Shown one piece after another: positions 28,482-37,451 of a stretch of DNA of 64,000 bases. Location of the stretch: positions 558,001 to 622,000 of the forward strand of contig CAVTFQ010000007.1 of assembly GCA_963734055.1 (NCBI GenBank), given 5' to 3'. Position 1 is the first letter of the stretch. The number at the start of each line of letters is the position of its first letter. This DNA is from CAIWHR01 sp963734055 (lineage in GTDB: Bacteria > Pseudomonadota > Gammaproteobacteria > Burkholderiales > Casimicrobiaceae). The notes beneath the pieces are model-generated. The model did not search any database and was not told where the DNA came from. It saw only the letters and a list, made by a program, of their open reading frames with translations. Position numbers and translations under genes: made by a program.

Positions 28482-31400
28482 AGCGGCGTGCGCGTCGCGG
28501 CTCGCGCGCTGCGCTCGCGCGCGTCGCTCGCGACGCGCCGGCTGCCGGCGCCGCGGCAGACCGGCGCCGCGCTGCTCGATCGACTTCGACGACGTCGCCG
28601 CGTGGAAGGCCGCCGCGTCCGACGGCGTCGACGCGTCGCGGTTGCGCCTGCGCCGGGTCGCGCACGGCCGCGCGCTGCGGCTCGATTTCGACCTCGCGCG
28701 GCACGGCCGGCTACGCGCTCGCGCGCGCGCGCGTTGCCGCTCGACCTGCCCGCAGAACTACGAGCTCACGTTCGTGGCTGCGCGCGCGACGCGCCGGCCA
28801 ACGACCTGCAGTTCAAGCTCGTCGACGCGAGCGGCGACAACGTCTGGTGGTACAACGGCGCGAACTTCGACTTTCCCGCGCGACTGGCAGCACGGTGACG
28901 ATCAAGAAGCGGCAGATCGACTTCGCCTGGGGACCGGCCGACGACGCGACGCTGCGGCACGCCGCGCGCATCGAGATCGTCGTCGCCGCCGGGCGCGGCG
29001 GCGGCGCGGGCTCGGTCTACGTTCGAGCGACCTGCGCGCTGCGCGAGCTGCCGCCGCCGCCGGCACGTGGCCGCCGCCGCTCGCGACGGCGTCGTCGTCG
29101 CTCGCCGGCGCGCCGCCGCGCGCTCGCGCTCGACGGCGACGCGCGCGACCGCCTGGCGCAGCGATCCGGCGCGCGGGCGCGAGCAGTCGCTGACCGTCGA
29201 CTTCGGCGGCCGCGCGAGTTCGGCGGCCTGATCGCTGCGCTGGCGAGCCGGCGCGTACGCGTCGCGCTACGACGTCGCAGTTCTCCGACGACGGCGCGCA
29301 CTGGCGCACGGTGCGCACGCGTCGAGCGCCGGCAACGGCGGCGCCGATGCGCTGCTGCTGCCCGAGTCCGAGACGCGCTACCTGCGCCTGGCGCTGCACG
29401 ACGGTCCGGCGCAGCGTACGCGCTCGCCGAGATCGAGGTCGAGGACCTCGCGTTCGGCGCATCGCCGAACGCGTTCTTCGCACGCGCTGGCGCGCGACGC
29501 GCCGCGCGGCGCTATCCGCGCGGATTCTCGGGCGAGCAGTCGTACTGGACGTCGTCGGCGTCGACGGCGGCAGCGACAGCGGCGCTGCTCGTCCGAGGAC
29601 GGCGCGCTCGAGATCGGCGAAGGGCGGCTTCTCGATCGAGCCGTTCGTGCGTCGCGGAGCGGCAGCGTCGTGACCTGGGCCGACGTCGACGCGACGCCAG
29701 TCGCTGCGCCGACGGCTACCTGCCGATGCCGAGCGTGCACGTGGCGACGCGCCGCGACTGGCGCTCGCGTCACGCGCGTTCGCGACCGGCGACGCGCGAG
29801 CGCGCGCAGCTCGTCGCGCGCTACGAGCTGCGACAACCTGAGCCGACGCGCCGCTGTCGCTCGACGCTCGTGCTCGCCGTGCGGCCGTTCCAGGTGAATC
29901 CGCCGGCGCAGTTCCTGAACGCGCCGGGCGGCGTGAGCGCGATCGCGGCGATCGCGCTGGGACGGCACGCGCGCTGCGCGTCAACGGCACGCGCGCGCGT
30001 CTATCCGCTGCGCGCGCCCGATCGCGTCGGCGCATGGCGCCTTCGATGCGGCGGGCCCGTCGCGCGACTGGCTGACGCGCGGACGACCGTGCCGGCCGCG
30101 ACGCACCGTGCGCGATCCGATCGGCTACGCGTCGGCGCGCGCTGCGTCTATCGACGTCGACGCTCGCGCCCGGCGCGTCGACGACGATCGACGTCGTCGT
30201 GCCGCTCTCCGGCCGGCGCGCGCGCCGGCGCTCGCGACGCGCGACGCCGGACGAGTGGCTCGCGCGCGAGCAGTGCGCGTCGCGGCGCGCGTGGCGCGAC
30301 AAGCTCGACGCGCGTCGCGCTTCGACGTGCCCGCCGCGGCGCAGCCGCTCGCCGACACGCTGCGCACGCGCGCTCGCGCACATCCTGATCATCGCGCGAC
30401 GGCCCGATCCTGCGGCCCGGCACGCGCTCCTACGCGCGCTCGTGGATCCGCGACGGCGCGATGATCGCCGAGGCGCTGCTGCGCGCTCGGCCACGCGCGA
30501 GGCAGCGCGTCGACTATCTGCGCTGGTACGCGCCGCATCAGTTCGCCAACGGCAAGGTGCCGTGCTGCGTCGACGCGCGCGGCGCCGATCCGGTCGCCGG
30601 AGAACGACAGCCACGGCGAGTTCATCTTCCTCGTCGCCGAGGTCTACCGCTACACGCGGCGATCGCGCGTTGCTCGCGCGCGATGTGGCCGCACGTCGCC
30701 GCCGCGGTGCGCTACATCGACTCGCTGCGCGCAGCGAGCGCACGGCGGCGACTGCGACGCCGGACGACGCGCTGTTCTGCGGCCTGCTGCCCGCGTCGAT
30801 CAGCCACGAAGGCTATTCGGCCAAGCCGATGCATTCGTACTGGGACGACTTCTGGGCGCTGCAAGGGCTACGCGAGCGCGTCGATGCTCGCCGCGCGCGC
30901 TCGGCACGCGCGACGAGGCGCGCAGCTCGCGCGCGCACGCGCGACGAGTTCCGTCGCGACCTCGTCGCGCTCGCTCGCGCGCCGTGCGCGCCGCGCACGG
31001 CATCGACTACCTGCCGGGCTCCGCCGAGCTCGGCGACTTCGATCCGACGTCGACGACGATCGCGCTTCGCGCCGGGCGGCGAGCTCGAGCGCGGCTGCCG
31101 CCGGCAGCGCTGCGCGCGACATTCGAGCGCTACTGGCGCGAGTTCGTCGCGCGCCGCGACGGCGCAAGCGCCTGGGACGACTACACGCCGTACGAGCTGC
31201 GCAACGTCGGCGCGTTCGTGCGCCTCGGCTGGCGCGAGCGCGCGCACGAGCTGCTCGACCTTCTTCCTCGCGGGCCGCCGCCCGCCGGCGTGGAACCAGT
31301 GGGCCGAGGTCGTCGGCCGCGACGCGCGGCAGCCGCGCTTCATCGGCGACATGCCGCACGGCTGGGTCGCATCCGACTACATTCGCGCGGTGCTCGACCT

Positions 31401-31755
31401 CTTCGCCTACGAGCGCGATGCCGCGCAGCGATCGTGCTCGGCCGCGCGGCATGCCCGCCGTCGTGGCTCGGACGGGCGCGGCGTCGCGGTGCGCGACCTG
31501 CGCACGCCCTACGGGTCACTGTCGCTACGCTAGTGCGGAGCGAGCGAGGGCCGCACGACGCTGACGATCGACGGCGGACTCGTCGCTGCCGCCCGGGCGG
31601 CTTCGTGCTACGTCGGACGGCCCGGCCTGCGCGCGACGGTCAACGGCAAGCCCGCGCCGTGGCAAGGGCGACGAGCTTCGCGATCGCCGAACTGCCGGCC
31701 GTCGTCGTGGTCAACGATCGTTACGAAACGAGCGAAGCGACGAGCCTGCAGTCGC
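28478..31755 (+). CDS. Large discoidin-(alpha/alpha)6 putative glycoside hydrolase (frameshifted)
   Basis: About 1,050-1,080 residues after joining frames. N-terminus MKRRVRVAARALALLAL suggests export. About 28560-29050: a galactose-binding-like carbohydrate domain (IDFDDVAAWKAAASDGVD, TVTIKKRQIDFAWGPADD). About 29120-29460: a discoidin F5/8 type C domain (SLTVDFGRPREFGGL, YDVAVSDDGAHWRTVR, TRYLRLALHDGPAQAYALAE). About 29500-30250: a beta-sandwich (GFSGEQSYWTVVGVDGGSD, EIGEGGFSIEPFV). About 30330-31450: a six-hairpin domain (RSWIRDGAMIAEALLRLGH, PHQFANGKVPCCVD, MHSYWDDFWALQG, WNQWAEVVGRDARQ, FIGDMPHGWVASDY). Catalytic residues are not assigned. Operonic with the importer; the substrate is probably a glucan oligosaccharide. 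The stop codon is not visible in this broken sequence. Confidence 0.7.
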
Positions 31756-33117
31756 GATCGAATTTCCACCCGACTTCCTGTGGGGCAGCGCGACGTCGGC
31801 CTACCAGGTCGAAGGCTCGCCGCTCGCCGACGGCGCCGGGCCGAGCATCTGGCAGCGCTTCTGCCACACGCCCGGCCTGCGTGCGCGACGGCGACACCGG
31901 CGACGTCGCCTGCGACCACTACCGGCGCTACGCGCGACGACGTCGCGCTGATGCGCGCGCTCGGGCTCAACGCCTACCGCTTCAGCATCTCGTGGAGCCG
32001 CGTGCTGCCCGCAGGGCGCGGCGCCGTCAATCGCGCGCGGCCTCGATTTCTACGACCGGCTCGTCGACGCGCTGCTCGCGCACGGCATCGCGCCGCTGGT
32101 CGACGCTGTTCCACTGGGACCTGCCCGCAGCGCTCGACGACCGCGGCGGCTGGCTCAATCCCGACATCGCGCACTGGTTCGCCGACTACGCGGCTGTCGT
32201 CTTTCGCACGCCTCGACGATCGCGTGACGATGTGGGCGACGCTGAACGAGCCGTGGGTCGTCACCGACGGCGGCTATCTGCACGGCGCGCTCGCGCCCGG
32301 CCATCGCAATCGCTTCGAGGCGCCGATCGCCGCGCACCACCTGCTGCGCGCGCATGGCGCGGCCGTCGCAGGCGTATCGCGCCGAACGGCAGGCACGCGA
32401 TCGGCATCGTCGTCAACCTCGAGCCGAAGACCGGCGTCGCGACGCGGCCGAGGACCGCGCCGCCGACGGCGCGCGCCGACGCCTACATGAACCGCCAGTA
32501 TCTCGATCCCGTGTTCCTCGGCCGCTATCCCGACGGAGCTCGCGGAGATCTTCGGCGAAGCATGGCCGGCGTGGCCCGCCGACGACCTCGGCGTGCATCG
32601 CGCCAGCCGATCGATTTCGTCGGCGTCAACTACTACACGCGCAGCGTGACGCGCTTCGACGCCGACGCGTGGCCGCTGCGCGCGGCGCCGGTGCGCCAGA
32701 AGCAGCGCGACGTACACCGAGACGGGCTGGGAAGTGTTTCCGCAGGCGCTCGACCGACACCCTCGTCGTGGGTCAAGGAGCGCTACGGCAATCCGCCGCT
32801 CTACATCACCGAGAACGGCGCTGCGTTCTTCGATCCGCCGGTCGCCGACGACGGCCGCGTCGCCGATCCGCTGCGCGTCGAGTACCTGCGCAAGCACCTC
32901 GGCGCGCTGCACGCGGCGCTCGACGCGGGCGTCGACGTGCGCGGCTACTTCGTCTGGTCGCTGCTCGACAATTCGAGTGGTCGCTCGGCTACTCGAAGCG
33001 CTTCGGCATCGTGCACGTCGACTTCGACGACGCCAGCGGCGCACGCCGAAGGACAGCGCGCACTTCTACGCCGAGGTCATCGCAAGCAACGGCCGCGTTC
33101 TCGACGCTGGCTGCTGA
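31756..33117 (+). CDS. GH1 beta-glucosidase (frameshifted)
   Basis: Retaining beta-glucosidase of family GH1, about 450 aa. Blocks: FPPDFLWGSATSAYQVEGS, GLNAYRFSISWSRVLPAG, FHWDLPAALDDRGGWLN, MWATLNEPW (acid/base Glu in NEP), INYY-like VNYYTRSVTRF, PLYITENGAAFFDPP (nucleophile Glu in ITENG), GYFVWSLLDNFEWSLGYSKRFGIVHVDF. Both catalytic glutamates are present. The start lies in a broken stretch near 31745-31760. It would finish degradation of imported oligosaccharides to glucose. Stop TGA at 33115. Confidence 0.85.
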
Positions 33118-33285
33118 CGAGGGCCCCGCCCCTCCAAGGGAGCGGCACGACGGCGGGCACACACGATTGAGCGGCGCGCTCCGTTTGAACTTTCTCCGCC
33201 GTGTCGCACGACCCGCCACCAGGCCGCTTGGCCGGGCTGTCAAACGTCAACACGTTGTATCCACGACGAATACGGCGCATTCTTT

Positions 33286-33381
33286 GTCGTCCCCGCGGAG
33301 GCGGGGACCCAGCGACGTTTGACGGTCGTCCGGAAAGCTCGTCCCAAGTCGCTGGGTTCCGGCGTTCGCGGGAATGACGAC
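33286..33381. repeat. REP-like long inverted repeat
   Basis: Left arm 33286-33316 (GTCGTCCCCGCGGAGG...CCAGCGAC) is an imperfect reverse complement of right arm 33348-33381 (GTCGCTGGGTTCCGGC...AATGACGAC), with a 31-bp spacer. The core CCCGCGAAxGCxGGAACCCAG resembles extragenic palindromes widespread in beta- and gammaproteobacteria. It lies in the gap after the GH1 gene at the right border of the indel-rich zone and could form a cruciform or terminator-like hairpin. Confidence 0.7.
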
Positions 33382-33436
33382 AGCACACACCTAGCGGGCG
33401 TCGGCTCCGAACAACCCTCGATAGCCCGCGTCCCGA

Positions 33437-33868
33437 TCAACTCCCGACCGGCTGCGGGGCCACGCCGCTCTCGCCGCTGGTCTGACGGTGATGGTCGGCG
33501 GCCAGCAACATGTAGACGGCGGGGACGACGAACAGGGTGAACAGCGTGCCGATCGCGAGTCCGGTAAAAATGACGAGTCCCATCGCATGGCGTCCGGCGG
33601 CGCCGGCGCCGGCAGCGATCACCAAGGGCAGCACGCCCAGCACCATCGCTGCGGTGGTCATCAGGATTGGCCGCAGGCGCACCGCGGCGGCTTCCACGAC
33701 CGCATCGAGCTTCGTCTTGCCGGCGACCTGCAGCTGGTTGGCGAACTGCACGATCAGGATCCCGTGCTTGCTCACGAGTCCCATCAGGGTGACGAGGCCG
33801 ACCTGCGTGTAGATGTTGAGCGTCGCCAGCCCCAGGTTGATGAAGATCAGCGCGCCGAACAGCGCCAT
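33437..33868 (-). pseudogene. RND efflux pump (AcrB/MdtB-type), C-terminal remnant
   Basis: Only the last 143 residues of a roughly 1,030-residue RND pump remain: FGALIFINLGLATLNIYTQVG, GLVTLMGLVSKHGILIVQFAN, RLRPILMTTAAMVLGVLPL and RHAMGLVIFTGLAIGTLFTLFVVPAVY, which are the final transmembrane helices. Upstream sequence in the same frame is unrelated, so the 5' part has been lost. The tail itself is intact with a normal stop, pointing to a deletion and not gradual decay. Confidence 0.8.
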
Positions 33869-34333
33869 CTGAATCCGCGTATTCGTCTGTCGGCCGTGTC
33901 CTACGGGAGTCCGCTGCAAAGCGGGTGTCGGCTGGACCGGCTCGTCGGGACGCCCGATGATCACAAGCCGCCAATAGATCTCCATCCCTCCGCAGCGGCC
34001 CGTAAGCTTCCCGTCCCGGCAGGGCGCGCCACGGCATGAGGAAGTTTGCGTACGATGAGGGTGTGAAGGCTCAACACTCGCAGACGCCGAAGTCCTGCTC
34101 GCTTGCGGTGGAGCTAGGGCGCAGGGAAGGAGGCGGTCCGCGGCCTGCGCAACCTTTCCTCCGCATCCTCGTTCATCGACCGGTCTATCGCGAAGGGGGC
34201 AACGGTCGCCACATGAGGGCGATCTGCGCGCGGGCGTCGGACGAAAGAACGGCCGGGAAAGAAGACGACCCCGGCCGCAGCAGTATTCCCTCGCGCCACC
34301 CATCAATGAGGGCGGCGAGGGCTAGCATCGATA
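33869..34333. other. Non-coding stretch upstream of RND remnant
   Basis: No frame here shows family features. It includes the deletion junction of the RND gene (near 33870-33890). I see nothing else of note. Confidence 0.4.
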
Positions 34334-34945
34334 TCAGGACTTGCCGCGTTGCACCTTCGCGTTGCTGACGCATGCATCCTTCGCGGAACCAGCGAGCGCA
34401 TCGCACTTCTCGATCGCAACCTTGTATTCCGCATCGCGCTTGTCTGCGGTGGCTTCCTTGCTGGCCTCAGCCTGCTTCGCGGCCGCGTCCTGCCGCGTAT
34501 CGGCAGTGACGCGGTCGACGTTGGCGTCCGCCTTGCCCTTGACGAGCGCGGCCTTTGCTTCCGTTACGCAGACGTCCTTGGGGTTGCCCGCCAGGTCATC
34601 GCATTTTTCGATAGAGAGCTCGTAGTTCGCTTGAGCGTGCGCGACACGCGCGTGCTCGCGAGCTTTTGGCGTGTTCTCGTAAGCGGCCTCCGCGTCAGCC
34701 TTGGCGACCGCTTCCTTGCCCTTGGCTTCTGCGACACAGATGTCCTTGGCGTTGCCACTCAGCGACGAGCACGCGTCGTTGTCAATCTTGTACTGCGCGT
34801 CGGCGTTCTTCTTAGCCAATGCGTAGCCCTCCTTCGACATCGACGCCGAGGCGGTCTTCGACGCGTACACCTGCACCTGCGCCGCCGCGGCTCCGGCAAA
34901 ACCCAGCCCGGCAGAGACGAATAGCGCAATCATCAATTTCGACAT
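34334..34945 (-). CDS. Exported Ala/Lys-rich protein with three Cys-pair repeats
   Basis: 203 aa with signal peptide MSKLMIALFVSAGLGFAGAAAAQ. The mature protein carries three related units, each with a 12-residue Cys loop: CSSLSGNAKDIC, CDDLAGNPKDVC and CDALAGSAKDAC, each followed by an AK segment and separated by Ala/Lys/Asp-rich helical linkers. The pairs probably form local disulfides in the periplasm (inference). Proteins of this kind are often auto-named TolA-like because of the linker; I see no TolA domain. GAGGAAA precedes the start. A TGTNCG-N4-CGNACAGAC dyad lies 143 bp upstream. Confidence 0.85.
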   Translation of the reverse strand: MSKLMIALFVSAGLGFAGAAAAQVQVYASKTASASMSKEGYALAKKNADAQYKIDNDACSSLSGNAKDICVAEAKGKEAVAKADAEAAYENTPKAREHARVAHAQANYELSIEKCDDLAGNPKDVCVTEAKAALVKGKADANVDRVTADTRQDAAAKQAEASKEATADKRDAEYKVAIEKCDALAGSAKDACVSNAKVQRGKS

Positions 34946-35087
34946 GTCATTTCCTCACGGTTCAACTACGGTAATCGGAAGCGCTATCGAAGGCCACGTG
35001 CGGCATGGGCGCTTCGAGTCAGTGCGCCCCTCAGCGTGAGGAGCCCGTCTTCCCTGGACCTGCAACATACGGGGGAGGCCCACGTGC

Positions 35088-35106
35088 GTCTGTGCGCCGA
35101 CGCACA
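35088..35106 (-). promoter_or_regulatory. TGTNCG-N4-CGNACAGAC dyad (copy 1)
   Basis: On the minus strand: TGTGCG TCGG CGCACA GAC, a perfect match, 143 bp upstream of the exported Cys-repeat gene (start 34945), with GAC facing the gene. Confidence 0.7.
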
Positions 35107-35150
35107 TACACGAAAGGAGCCTTTTCGTCGGCGCGCATGCATGCGAGGAA

Positions 35151-35774
35151 CTAGCCGAGATTGTCGGCGGCGAAGCCCCAATTTATCAATTTGTCGAGTA
35201 CGGCGCCCACATAGTCCGCGCGGCGGTTCTGATAGTCGAGATAGTAGGCATGTTCCCACACGTCGATGACCGCCAGTGGCCTTGCACTCCCGGTCAGCGG
35301 CGTCTCCGCATTAGCGGTCTTGACCACCTTGAGTTTGTCGGCGTCCAGCACGAGCCAGGCCCAGCCGCTGCCGAACTGGGTCGTCGCTGCCGCCGCCAGT
35401 TCCTTCTTGCATGCGTCCAGGGTGCCGAATGAAGCCTCGATCCTCTGCCTCAACGCCGTAGGCGGGTCACCGCCGCCCTTTGGTCGCAGACTCCGCCAGT
35501 AGAACGTATGGTTCCACGTCTGCGCGGCATTGTTGAAGATCGCAGCTTTGTCGGGTTTGCCCGTGGTCGCGGCGATGAGTTTCTCCAACGAAAGGTTTGC
35601 GAGCTCCGTCCCGACCAGCAACTTGTTCAGCGTATCGACGTACCCTTGGTGGTGCTTGCCGTAGTGGAAGCCGATCGTATTGGAGGAGATGGCGGGATCA
35701 AGCGCGTTTTCGGGGTACGGAAGGGGCGGCAGAACATGCAACGGGGCTCTTTCGGTTGTGGCAATGCCGGTCAT
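35151..35774 (-). CDS. sodB: Superoxide dismutase, Fe/Mn family
   Basis: Converts superoxide to oxygen and hydrogen peroxide. 207 aa with metal ligands visible: His in FHYGKHHQGYV, His in NNAAQTWNHTFYW, and Asp/His in VIDVWEHAYYLDYQNRR. GSGWAWLV is conserved. The FNNAAQTWNHTFYW form and overall pattern favour the iron type. The start at 35774 follows GAGAGGAAAATCG; the upstream in-frame ATG is not supported. Same strand as, and 104 bp after, the DUF883 gene, so possibly co-transcribed. Confidence 0.95.
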   Translation of the reverse strand: MTGIATTERAPLHVLPPLPYPENALDPAISSNTIGFHYGKHHQGYVDTLNKLLVGTELANLSLEKLIAATTGKPDKAAIFNNAAQTWNHTFYWRSLRPKGGGDPPTALRQRIEASFGTLDACKKELAAAATTQFGSGWAWLVLDADKLKVVKTANAETPLTGSARPLAVIDVWEHAYYLDYQNRRADYVGAVLDKLINWGFAADNLG

Positions 35775-35877
35775 TCGATTTTCCTCTCTTGTTGCGATGG
35801 GCAGGCCGGCGCCCACTGGCGCACCCACAGGCGCTCACGTACGCAATGCAGCAGCCAGATGCGCGGCGTGTCGGATG

Positions 35878-36228
35878 CTAGGCGTCGGAATCTCCGCCGC
35901 GCGCGAGCAACAAGCCAAACGCGAAGCCGGCAACGGCGCCGATGGCCATGGCCCGCCACGGGTTGGCATGTACGTAGTCGTCGGTCGCTCGTCCGGCTGC
36001 CCGGCTCTTCGCCATTGCCGCGCTCTGCAGAACGGTGAGGCGGGCCTTGGCCGCTTGCAGCGACTCTTCCGTTTTTGCACGCACGCGCGCGACGTGTTGT
36101 CCGGTCTGACTCGCCGTGGCCTTCAGCAGCTGTTCCATGTCAGCCGCAAGCACCCTGAGATCGGCCTTAAGCTTGTCCGCGGTGACCCGATTACCCTCTA
36201 CGTCCGTCACCCGTTCTTCAGCATTCAT
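35878..36228 (-). CDS. DUF883 (ElaB/YqjD-like) membrane-anchored protein
   Basis: 116 aa: a long amphipathic helical region (LKADLRVLAADMEQLLKA to LQAAKARLTVLQ) followed by the family C-terminus ATDDYVHANPWRAMAIGAVAGFAFGLLLARG, a single membrane helix. ElaB/YqjD proteins bind ribosomes at the inner membrane in stationary phase in E. coli; that role here is inferred. The start at MNAEERVTD has GGGTAAC upstream; an earlier ATG at 36258 is possible. Confidence 0.88.
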   Translation of the reverse strand: MNAEERVTDVEGNRVTADKLKADLRVLAADMEQLLKATASQTGQHVARVRAKTEESLQAAKARLTVLQSAAMAKSRAAGRATDDYVHANPWRAMAIGAVAGFAFGLLLARGGDSDA

Positions 36229-36319
36229 ACGGTTACCCTTTACATGCTGGTTACTCATTCCCGTGGAACGCCCGACATTCAAGTGCGACGCGCTGCTAGC
36301 GCCGTGGATTGACAGGGCA

Positions 36320-36469
36320 TCACAGCGCGCGTCGTCCCGTGATGAAGTTGATCAGCACCATGACGACGGCCATCACCAGAAGAACGTGGATGAAGCCGCC
36401 CATCGTGTAGGAGGTGAGGAGTCCGAAGAGCCACAATATGAGTAGAACAACCGCAATCGTATAAAGCAT
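36320..36469 (-). CDS. lmo0937 family small membrane protein
   Basis: 49 residues, MLYTIAVVLLILWLFGLLTS then TMGGFIHVLLVMAVVMVLI and a basic end GRRAL. This matches the lmo0937 family of two-helix proteins. AGGAGCG lies seven bases upstream of the ATG. It heads a leftward group with DUF883 and sodB, and has a perfect dyad 160 bp upstream. Function unknown; the family is stress-associated. Confidence 0.85.
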   Translation of the reverse strand: MLYTIAVVLLILWLFGLLTSYTMGGFIHVLLVMAVVMVLINFITGRRAL

Positions 36470-36628
36470 GAAAGGCGCTCCTTGATGGCATAGTCCCTCA
36501 CGGGCTCGCTGAATGGCATTCGCCGCCAGCCCGATCACGACCGCGAGCCATTTCTGCAAGGCGCTAAAGGCAACCGCCGTGCACTTCGCTCGATGCCTGA
36601 TCGCAGTGTGGACAACTTCACATTCGCC

Positions 36629-36647
36629 GTCTGTTCGGCAGCGCACA
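36629..36647 (-). promoter_or_regulatory. TGTNCG-N4-CGNACAGAC dyad (copy 2)
   Basis: Minus strand: TGTGCG CTGC CGAACA GAC, a perfect match, 160 bp upstream of the lmo0937 gene. Lies back to back with copy 3 in the same divergent region. Confidence 0.7.
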
Positions 36648-36777
36648 CTCGGTGGATCGGCGAGCGAAGGGAAGGCGACGCCCCGTTCCTACCGGAGTCG
36701 GGGAGCGTCAAGGCGGTCGGGTCAAATTTCCTTCCGATACCAAGCGCCAAGGCCCAGCCGGGAACACGGCCGCGCTG

Positions 36778-36796
36778 TGTACGCTAACGCACAGAC
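36778..36796 (+). promoter_or_regulatory. TGTNCG-N4-CGNACAGAC dyad (copy 3)
   Basis: TGTACG CTAA CGCACA GAC, a perfect match, 140 bp upstream of the first DUF3309 gene. GAC faces the gene. Confidence 0.7.
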
Positions 36797-36935
36797 GATG
36801 ACGGCCGGATTGGTCGATATTTCATACAAGTATCGGTGTGTTGGTGGTTCGACTTCCCTCCGCTCCGGCGCATCAGAGTCGGTGCCGGTGAAAGGGCGCC
36901 TTGGCAGAGGGAGCAAATCAACAAGGGAGCGAATC

Positions 36936-37094
36936 ATGAGTCTTGGCACCATTCTGCTGATTGTCCTGATCCTGATACTTATCGGCGTCATTCCCGTTTG
37001 GCCGCACGCCCGCACCTGGGGTTACGCTCCTGGTGGCATCGTTGGCGTCGTTCTGCTTATCGCTCTCGTCCTGTTCTTGATGGGGCGCCTGTAA
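36936..37094 (+). CDS. DUF3309 family small membrane protein (first copy)
   Basis: 52 residues: MSLGTILLIVLILILIGVIP, WPHARTWGYAPGGIVGVV and LIALVLFLMGRL, the standard DUF3309 pattern of two helices around a WPxxRxWGYxPxG loop. AAGGGAGCG precedes the ATG. Followed 42 bp later by the BON lipoprotein gene, so probably a two-gene operon. A near-identical copy lies at 47218-47376, with the same upstream dyad. Function unknown. Confidence 0.9.
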   Translation: MSLGTILLIVLILILIGVIPVWPHARTWGYAPGGIVGVVLLIALVLFLMGRL

Positions 37095-37136
37095 CTCCGC
37101 GCGGTGACGGCGAAGTGTTTCTATCAAAGGAAAAGC

Positions 37137-37451
37137 ATGACAAACATCGCTCGCAAAGTGGCAACTTTCGTTGGCATTCTGTTCGTGGCAATGGCACTTG
37201 GTTGCGCCTCGACGGCGAAGAAGGAGGGCACCGGCGAATACGTGGACGACACGGTGATCACCACCAAGGTCAAGGCGGCCATCCTCGATGAGCCTTCGCT
37301 GAAATCCGCCGAGATCAACGTCGAGACGTTCAAGGGCGTGGTTCAGCTGAGCGGCTTTGTGACCTCGCAGGCTGCGGAAAACAAGGCGGTTGAGGTTGCC
37401 CGCACCGTCGGCGGCGTGAAGTCGGTCAAGAACGACATGCGCTTGAAGTAA
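37137..37451 (+). CDS. BON domain lipoprotein
   Basis: 104 aa. Lipoprotein signal with lipobox near ALGCAS, then one BON domain: YVDDTVITTKVKAAILDEP, SAEINVETFKGVVQLSGFV and EVARTVGGVKSVKNDM. BON domains bind phospholipid or envelope surfaces; OsmY-like proteins protect the periplasm under osmotic stress. AAAGGAAAAGC lies just before the ATG at 37137. Downstream of DUF3309. Confidence 0.92.
   Translation: MTNIARKVATFVGILFVAMALGCASTAKKEGTGEYVDDTVITTKVKAAILDEPSLKSAEINVETFKGVVQLSGFVTSQAAENKAVEVARTVGGVKSVKNDMRLK

Larger units (their letters stand above)
20580..33050. other. Indel-dense zone, likely uncorrected sequence
   Basis: Within this zone every gene must be read by hopping frames, with single-base gains or losses about every 60 bp (somewhat sparser in opgG). 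Examples in the first enzyme gene: 24193, 24246, 24338, 24349, 24451, 24491, 24693, 24772, 24824, 24888, 24931, 25001, 25032, 25067. Most duplicate or drop a base in a short G or C run. Predicted residues on both sides of each break remain family-like and in-frame stops are rare. Genes outside the zone have no such breaks. Confidence 0.85.

Noticed and set aside
20580..33050. Programmed frameshifting as an explanation for the dense breaks
   Set aside because: Shifts occur about every 60 bp, in both directions, at varied short G/C runs, without slippery heptamers or a common stimulatory structure, and in several unrelated genes.
24267..33170. Long open frames (up to about 700 codons) across the glucan operon, rich in Arg/Ala/Ser
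   Set aside because: They stay open only because G+C is so high. Family motifs hop between frames, so these are composite or shadow readings and not genes.
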